19,552 bases of DNA from a bacterium (GTDB taxonomy: Bacteria; Ratteibacteria; UBA8468; B48-G9; JAFGKM01), in NCBI GenBank assembly GCA_029548585.1, contig JAKPNC010000093.1, positions 1 through 19,552 on the forward strand, read 5' to 3'. The notes beneath the pieces are model-generated. The model was given only the letters and a program-made list of their open reading frames with translations. It did not search any database and was not told the DNA's origin. Below are positions 15,012-19,552 of this stretch, piece after piece. The number at the start of each line of letters is the position of its first letter. Positions within the stretch are counted from its first letter, which is position 1. A program made the translations under genes and the position numbers.

Positions 15012-15968
15012 TCAGGTGTCCCTGGTTCGGGATGCTATATCCGATATCTTTATGAATTCTTTCCCTTCAACGGGCATATTCACGTGGAAGACCTCGGCAA
15101 TGACCTGGGTCCACCCGTATATGAAATATACCCATCCGTCCTCGATGCGAAGGTTCCTCTTCTCCTGCCGGCGGGCCTGCTGAAGAAACAGAAGATCGCC
15201 CCTGTAGTTGAAATCCCATGCAATGCCGTTTTCGGGGAAAATCGCGTCATCAGTCAGGGGTGAGCCCGGCGCATCCTTGCCCAGGCCGGTTGCATTGATA
15301 ACCATTGAGCCGGGCTTAAGCCCGTTTACCACCCTGTCGTTGCAGCGGCTTTCCGGGCAGTGCCGGTAAACCATTTTTATTCCGGGGTTTATCTTATCGT
15401 GGACCTTCTTCATCTCTTCCAGCCTCTTCACGCTCCTGTTGGTAACGTAAATGCAGGAAGGATGGCATGAGCGCGGCTGCTCCTTCATGAACCACGCTGT
15501 AAGCGCGAGGGAAGAGCCTCCAGCGCCCAGTATGCATAATTCTCCGCCGCTTCTTTCCCAGTAATCTCCGGGGAGGAAAGCCCTCAGGGCAAGGCCGCTT
15601 GTCATGGGATCCTTCGCGTGCCCGAACAGAAGACCATCTCTCTTGGATATGCAGCTGACTTCTCCCAGCAGGCTCGCGTAAGGGCACAGATGGTCGAAGA
15701 GATCCCTGCTTGCCGACAGGAGATCTATCTTGTGTGTTGTTACAAGCCCCCCCAGGGAGAGTGGATCGTTCTTGATGAAAGATACAACCTTCCTGTAAAC
15801 ATCGGGGCGGTCATGCCACTTGCAGTCTATCCCGGCAATGTCGCAGTCTCCCAGTCCCAAGTGGGCCGCCCAGAGGGGGAAAACCTTCATTATGGAAGAC
15901 TTTGCCGTTGTGACGCCTATGAAATAAAACGTGGGTTTTTCTGCCGGTTTAAGATCTTCTGAAGTCAT
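15012..15968 (-). CDS. Shikimate dehydrogenase-family (AroE-like) oxidoreductase, probably not in aromatic synthesis
   Basis: This 318-residue protein has the AroE architecture. In the N-terminal substrate domain GLVTTHK puts Lys80 where the catalytic Lys of shikimate dehydrogenase sits (usual NVTxPxK), and GHAKDPMTSG puts Asp120 at the catalytic Asp of the usual NTDxxG. A Rossmann loop GAGGSS (148-153) and VTNRSVKR (about 175-182) resemble NADP-binding elements. MVINATGLG and a C-terminal GWTQVIAE complete the pattern. The shikimate-binding Ser motif near the N-terminus (usually SxSxxxH) is replaced by TTAKSSIMK, so the substrate is probably different. Its place inside a sugar operon points to a carbohydrate or sugar-acid substrate. 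AAAGGA seven bases before the ATG supports the start. Confidence 0.8.
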   Translation of the reverse strand: MTSEDLKPAEKPTFYFIGVTTAKSSIMKVFPLWAAHLGLGDCDIAGIDCKWHDRPDVYRKVVSFIKNDPLSLGGLVTTHKIDLLSASRDLFDHLCPYASLLGEVSCISKRDGLLFGHAKDPMTSGLALRAFLPGDYWERSGGELCILGAGGSSLALTAWFMKEQPRSCHPSCIYVTNRSVKRLEEMKKVHDKINPGIKMVYRHCPESRCNDRVVNGLKPGSMVINATGLGKDAPGSPLTDDAIFPENGIAWDFNYRGDLLFLQQARRQEKRNLRIEDGWVYFIYGWTQVIAEVFHVNMPVEGKEFIKISDIASRTRDT

Positions 15969-15983
15969 TTGAAAGTCCTTTTG

Positions 15984-17300
15984 TCAGATTTTTTCAATTG
16001 ATGTGCCAAGCACCCTGCCCATTATCTCTGTTTCGTTGACCCATTCTCCTGACAGGAAGCACTGGTGGTGGGAAGATGCGTTTTTCATCAGGTTATGGCC
16101 GTCGGGCACCCTCACCACGGCACCGTTCAGACAGTGGGAACCCGGGTACTGCACGTACTTTTCGAGCATGCAGCCGGCCACGGTCATCCTGTCGAGTGAG
16201 GGCCCGAGTTTTACCATGGTCACGTGTCCCTGTGGTATGCGGGCGTCCACCGCCGTCGAATTTTCATCAACTATGGCCAGCACCTTTTTCCTGAGGGTCC
16301 ACTCGTTTGCCTGTATGCCCGGGACCAGGCCAAGGTAGCCGCAGTGGGCAAGGAGAATGCAGTTTTCCGGGTTATCAACCAGTGGGAAATGGTCAATGTG
16401 CTCGTGTTCAAGGGGCGCCTGCCCCATGAGGTACGGGTATATGTTAGTCATCATGACGGGGGCTGCAAGGCATTTGTGGGCCAGGTACATGGTCATCATG
16501 CTCAGGGTGTCGGCTTCGCATCCCCATATTATTCCCCTCTCCGCGAAAAGCCTGTCCAATGCAAGGCAGGGAGTCGTGTCGCTGAACCTCGATTCGTTCA
16601 GGCAGTTTATTCCGATGCCGCCGATACCTGGATCCTTGTCAACCTCATCCATGGCGGCAATATACACCTTTGCCGCGCTCAGGAGCGCTTTTTCAGAAAC
16701 CCCGCAGGTTTTTATCTCCCTTTCACCGAGGACTTCACGGGCCTTCCTGTCCGGGATCTCCCGCGCCTTCCTTCCAAATTCCATGAAACTCCTGCGCACG
16801 ATCTCAACTCCGAATTTCTCCTTTATCCTGCGGCTGCAGGCATCCTCCCACCAGAAGAACCTCTTAAATATCTCAGGCTGGAAGCCTTCTCCCGGATTAT
16901 CCTGGAATACCAGGAACCTGACCCCTGAAAGTTCCCTTTTGACCGAGAGAGACCTGCATATTATCCTGGTATGCCGCAGGTTGTAAGGCGCCAGGATCTC
17001 GATGCCCTCTTCTTTCATGAAAGAGACTATCTCCCAGTCCCACATGGCCATCGTTCCGAACCGGGACGTTACCGCAAGTATGGGCATGCCGATTTTCCTG
17101 AAATCCCCTGTCTGGCGGTAAGCGTTTCCGAGAAGCTGTGGAAAAATAGCCGCATCGGCGGCAGGCATCTTCTCTCCGAGTTTAACGGGCGGCAGGAATT
17201 CAGCTTCTTCAGACAGGAGATTCCCGAGCAGGCCAAGCTGGTTTCTGAAATCCGGGTTGCCCGGATCATTGAAATAAACGGGCGCCAATTTTGCTTTCAT
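15984..17300 (-). CDS. L-fucose/L-arabinose isomerase family sugar isomerase
   Basis: The ATG at 17300 is used because GAGAGG lies five bases upstream; a GTG at 17369 is in frame but lies inside the promoter palindrome. The product is 438 residues, shorter than classical FucI or AraA and in the range of the divergent FucI/AraI-like family. Diagnostic regions are INCLNES (about 231-237), GIIWGCEADTLSMMT (about 256-270) and NASSHHQC (about 407-414). By analogy with FucI, Glu236, Asp264 and one of His411/412 are likely metal ligands; these assignments are inferred. The enzyme should interconvert an aldose and ketose in the cytoplasm. It is the first gene of the sugar set and has its own promoter, but the actual sugar cannot be named. 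Confidence 0.82.
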   Translation of the reverse strand: MKAKLAPVYFNDPGNPDFRNQLGLLGNLLSEEAEFLPPVKLGEKMPAADAAIFPQLLGNAYRQTGDFRKIGMPILAVTSRFGTMAMWDWEIVSFMKEEGIEILAPYNLRHTRIICRSLSVKRELSGVRFLVFQDNPGEGFQPEIFKRFFWWEDACSRRIKEKFGVEIVRRSFMEFGRKAREIPDRKAREVLGEREIKTCGVSEKALLSAAKVYIAAMDEVDKDPGIGGIGINCLNESRFSDTTPCLALDRLFAERGIIWGCEADTLSMMTMYLAHKCLAAPVMMTNIYPYLMGQAPLEHEHIDHFPLVDNPENCILLAHCGYLGLVPGIQANEWTLRKKVLAIVDENSTAVDARIPQGHVTMVKLGPSLDRMTVAGCMLEKYVQYPGSHCLNGAVVRVPDGHNLMKNASSHHQCFLSGEWVNETEIMGRVLGTSIEKI

Positions 17301-17359
17301 TTCAGCCTCTCGCTTTGCAGGTATAAGGTTCTGTCTTAATCTTTCCGGACTGCCGGTCA

Positions 17360-17389
17360 ATCTTATCACGGGCTTTAGTCCCGTGTCAA
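17360..17389 (-). promoter_or_regulatory. Candidate promoter and palindromic operator of the sugar operon
   Basis: On the minus strand a perfect -35 TTGACA (17384-17389) is followed after 18 bp by TAAGAT (17360-17365, four of six). The inverted repeat CACGGG (17380-17385 read on minus) - 7 bases - CCCGTG (17367-17372 read on minus) fills the spacer and begins inside the -35 box. This is classic placement for a repressor site. Transcription would start near 17353, about 50 nt before the isomerase ATG. The sequence CGGGACTAAAGCCCG also resembles short REP-like palindromes found scattered in some genomes, an alternative reading. Confidence 0.5.
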
Positions 17390-17400
17390 AATCATTCCTT

Positions 17401-19281
17401 TCAACTCCTGAGTTTTTCAGGGGAGACGTAATCCCCGTATTTCTCCCTCATTTCCTCGAGCCGTTTCTTCTGTATACCGAGGATCTCGAAAAGAATCCCG
17501 GGAGCATCGCTGACGTTCTGCCTGTGGAACCTTTCCACCCTCTCTATCTTGGCGAGGTTTTCCGGGATTCTTACCGTGAACTGGGCGGCGTAATCATCCC
17601 TGGCGTAATCCTTGCCCGTAAGCCGTTTGAAAAGCGGGACGAGGTCCTCGTAGATGGGGATCAAACCTGTGGGTATCTCGATGGCTCCGGCCTCGCCGTG
17701 AACCCTCATTTCCATCCATTTCAGCCATACGTGCTTGTCCCTGATGCCGTTGAGAAACTCTCCCCGGCGATCCCTCAAAAAGTAGTTCACCCCGAAAATA
17801 AGGGGCGGCTTATCCAGTTTTCTGCCGAAATCAAGGTTATTCTTTATGTACTTGCCCAGCTCTATGGCTACGAAATCCTGTATGCTCATGAGGTTTATCT
17901 CGGATACCCCTTCCTTTCCTATGATGGCAAAGGTGGTCTCCGTCTCGAGAGAAGCTCCGTAAGAAATGATCCCGTGGTCCCATCCGAAACCCTGCTGAAC
18001 AGGGACGTATGCCCTTGCGTCCCTGCCGCCGTATATTATTGCCGAGAGCTCCACTCCTTGCGGGTTGTTCAATTCGGGATCGCAGTTCCCGAGGGAATTG
18101 AGCATGACGGCATACCTTGCATTCTTATGGGCAGGATTTATCCCGGATCCCCTGGAATCCTTCTTTCCCCTGTACCACTTTCCTGAGAAATTTTCTCCTT
18201 CCCCCGGCATATCAATGCCCATCCCCATCCAGTAAGGTTTTCTTTCCTTCACTAGCACGTTTGAGAAAATGACTTCATTGGGCGAGGAAAGGACTTCCCA
18301 TATTATGGGGTCGTCCTTTCTGTTTATGTTCTGTATGATTCCGAATATCCCGGATTCAGCGTTTGCCGCCATGCATTTGCCTTCAACCGCCCTGAAGTAG
18401 GCTATGTCATCCCCCATTATCGTTTCCCCCGGGAGCATGGCCGTGGATGTCTTTCCGCAGGCGCTCGGAAAGGCGCCCGCGAAGTACGAATTCCTTCCGT
18501 TTTTGCCTTTCACCCCCATTAAGAACATATGCTCTGCAAGCCATCCTTCCCTGTCAGCCTTGCATATCGAAAGCCTGAGCGCGAGTTTCTTGAGCCCCAC
18601 GGTGTTGCCTGCGTACTGGGTGTTTACAGAGTAAACGTTATCCTTCGTGTAATCTATGTATATCCTCTTCTTTTCGGGTTGGCAGCTTACCATCCTGCTG
18701 TCCATCTTTCCGCAGGAGTGGAGAATGGAGAAAAACCCGGCTTTCTGCCCCAGCCTTTTGAACTCTTCGTAGCCCAGCCTGTAAAGAAGGTTCAGGCTGT
18801 GCGACACGTAAAAGGAATCCGTGCATTCAACGCACGGGATGCTGAAAACGGAGTCATTCGGTCCGAGAGTCATGAACCTGACTGCCATTATGCGCCCTTC
18901 CATGCATCCTTCCATCAGGCCGCGGACCTCCTTGAGGCCTTCTTCTCTTCCTACCTGGTTGAGGCTTTCGCTCAGCCGGTCGTTTTCCGGAACCAGGTAC
19001 CTTGTAACCTCCCTGTCCCTTCCCTGGTCTTCCATGCCGTCGAAATGTACGGTGTGGCCCTCGATTTCAAGGGCAGTTTCTTCTCCCGTTTTGAGCGCCA
19101 TCATCCTGGTGTATTCAACGTCTTCCGGGGAATCCGTGCTTATCCAAACCGTGCCGGGACGGCAAAGGGCCACTGCGTCGGCCAGAAATTCGTGAAGCCT
19201 GGGATTATCTATGGCTTCAATCCTGGAGTAGTTCCGGCTGTCGAGTTTCGTTTTTAGATAGCTAAGGTAATCCCCTTTCAT
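17401..19281 (-). CDS. pckG: Phosphoenolpyruvate carboxykinase (GTP)
   Basis: The ATG at 19281 has GGAGG four bases upstream and gives 626 residues, the normal size for GTP-dependent PEP carboxykinase; the open frame further upstream to 19380 is not family-like. The P-loop FPSACGKTSTAM (about 271-282) includes the mobile-loop Cys275 typical of the GTP class. The kinase-2 motif GDDIAYF follows (290-296). Other hallmarks are LGPNDSVFSIPCVECTDS (about 139-156), GLKKLALR, KERKPYWMGMG and GFGWDHGIISYGA. The reaction is oxaloacetate plus GTP to PEP, CO2 and GDP. It may run towards oxaloacetate in fermentative cells. It lies 100 bp upstream of the sugar operon, in the same direction but with a separate promoter between them. 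Confidence 0.97.
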   Translation of the reverse strand: MKGDYLSYLKTKLDSRNYSRIEAIDNPRLHEFLADAVALCRPGTVWISTDSPEDVEYTRMMALKTGEETALEIEGHTVHFDGMEDQGRDREVTRYLVPENDRLSESLNQVGREEGLKEVRGLMEGCMEGRIMAVRFMTLGPNDSVFSIPCVECTDSFYVSHSLNLLYRLGYEEFKRLGQKAGFFSILHSCGKMDSRMVSCQPEKKRIYIDYTKDNVYSVNTQYAGNTVGLKKLALRLSICKADREGWLAEHMFLMGVKGKNGRNSYFAGAFPSACGKTSTAMLPGETIMGDDIAYFRAVEGKCMAANAESGIFGIIQNINRKDDPIIWEVLSSPNEVIFSNVLVKERKPYWMGMGIDMPGEGENFSGKWYRGKKDSRGSGINPAHKNARYAVMLNSLGNCDPELNNPQGVELSAIIYGGRDARAYVPVQQGFGWDHGIISYGASLETETTFAIIGKEGVSEINLMSIQDFVAIELGKYIKNNLDFGRKLDKPPLIFGVNYFLRDRRGEFLNGIRDKHVWLKWMEMRVHGEAGAIEIPTGLIPIYEDLVPLFKRLTGKDYARDDYAAQFTVRIPENLAKIERVERFHRQNVSDAPGILFEILGIQKKRLEEMREKYGDYVSPEKLRS

Positions 19282-19395
19282 ATGGCCTCCGTATCTGTTT
19301 GCATCACGCTTAAAGATTGCATGTCGTGCGGGTTTTTTATTGAAATCAAGATACGGGGAAGATGGTGAAAAGTCCTTCAAAGCATCTCTCTTTCA

Positions 19396-19462
19396 ATTAT
19401 AAATGTCATATGCCTGTAGAAAATTGATGGTTAATGGTATCACGTAAAGCCTGCCATGTCAA
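19396..19462 (-). promoter_or_regulatory. Candidate promoters upstream of pckG
   Basis: On the minus strand TTGACA (19457-19462) and TACCAT (19434-19439, four of six) are 17 bp apart, giving a start near 19427 and a leader of about 145 nt. A perfect TATAAT at 19396-19401 lies closer to the gene but has only a poor -35 (ATTTTC at 19419-19424), so it would need an activator or be chance. Both are consensus matches only. Confidence 0.4.
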
Positions 19463-19552
19463 AGGAAAGGGGATAAATCCTCATAATGCACCTCATTCAG
19501 TTTTCTCCTCACGGGAAGCAGAGAACGTAATAATGGGCAGCACGGGATAATT
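19463..19552. other. Right-edge sequence without a supportable gene
   Basis: No frame in the last 90 bases is long enough to call. On the minus strand one frame is open from the edge for 19 codons and stops at 19495-19493, so it could be the tail of a gene lying outside. An 18-codon ATG frame (19496-19440, minus) overlaps that stop, but it has no recognisable product and covers the pckG promoter. Confidence 0.3.

Noticed and set aside
16224..16928. 234-codon plus-strand open frame opposite the sugar isomerase
   Set aside because: It lies inside the antisense of a gene with conserved metal-binding motifs and has no ribosome site or domain signature.
17301..17369. 23-residue GTG-started extension of the isomerase
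   Set aside because: It would start inside the promoter palindrome and has no ribosome site, whereas GAGAGG precedes the ATG at 17300.
18529..19257. 242-codon plus-strand open frame opposite pckG
   Set aside because: It is antisense to a strongly conserved enzyme and its translation has no recognisable domain.
19440..19496. 18-codon open frame upstream of pckG as a possible leader peptide
   Set aside because: It has GGAG eight bases before its ATG, but no repeated regulatory codon, no attenuator hairpin, and it overlaps a candidate promoter, so chance is likelier.

Overview
The window reads as chromosomal DNA of a Gram-negative-type heterotrophic bacterium of roughly balanced base composition. 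Genes are packed into tight operons with ATGA stop/start overlaps and strong GGAGG ribosome sites, and arginine is often written AGG. GTP-type PEP carboxykinase, secreted TPR and glycoside-hydrolase-like proteins and a sulfur-handling cassette suggest an uncultivated, probably anaerobic or microaerobic carbohydrate degrader. The phylum cannot be fixed from these genes. There is no rRNA, tRNA, CRISPR array, insertion sequence or phage gene.

Left block (1-4972, minus strand): three translationally coupled genes for exported proteins. In transcription order these are a TPR-repeat protein with an unrecognised beta-rich C-terminal half, a 749-residue glycoside-hydrolase-like protein (CBM-like region, DUF5060-like Ig domain, TIM barrel with candidate catalytic Glu495 and Glu581), and a third exported protein cut by the window edge. 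A good sigma70-like promoter lies at 4997-5026.

Second block (5056-9191, plus strand): a divergent five-gene run. It encodes a DUF2156 acyl/aminoacyl-transferase-like protein, a GNAT acetyltransferase, a metallo-beta-lactamase (persulfide dioxygenase-like) protein fused to two rhodanese domains, and two half-length YeeE/YedE-type membrane proteins that probably together form a thiosulfate or other sulfur-compound importer. The last three form a recognisable reactive-sulfur module.

Middle (9196-10721): a small nitroreductase on the minus strand with its own promoter, then on the plus strand a CoA-binding-domain protein and a small stand-alone J-domain protein.

Right block (10812-19281, minus strand): pckG, then after a 100-bp gap with its own promoter and palindromic operator, a compact six-gene set. 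Its products are a FucI/AraI-type sugar isomerase, an AroE-like dehydrogenase, a cupin (archaeal-type) phosphoglucose isomerase homologue, a Gfo/Idh/MocA dehydrogenase, an FGGY sugar kinase and a phosphotriesterase-family (lactonase-like) hydrolase. The combination looks like a complete intracellular route for an unidentified sugar or sugar acid: isomerise, phosphorylate, oxidise, open the lactone. It is the best candidate here for an undescribed system. No transporter, aldolase or regulator for it lies in the window.

Several promoters found by eye share a TTGAC(A/C) -35 and 17-18 bp spacing, and three carry an inverted repeat in the spacer or across the -10 box. All domain calls come from reading motifs; no search was run.
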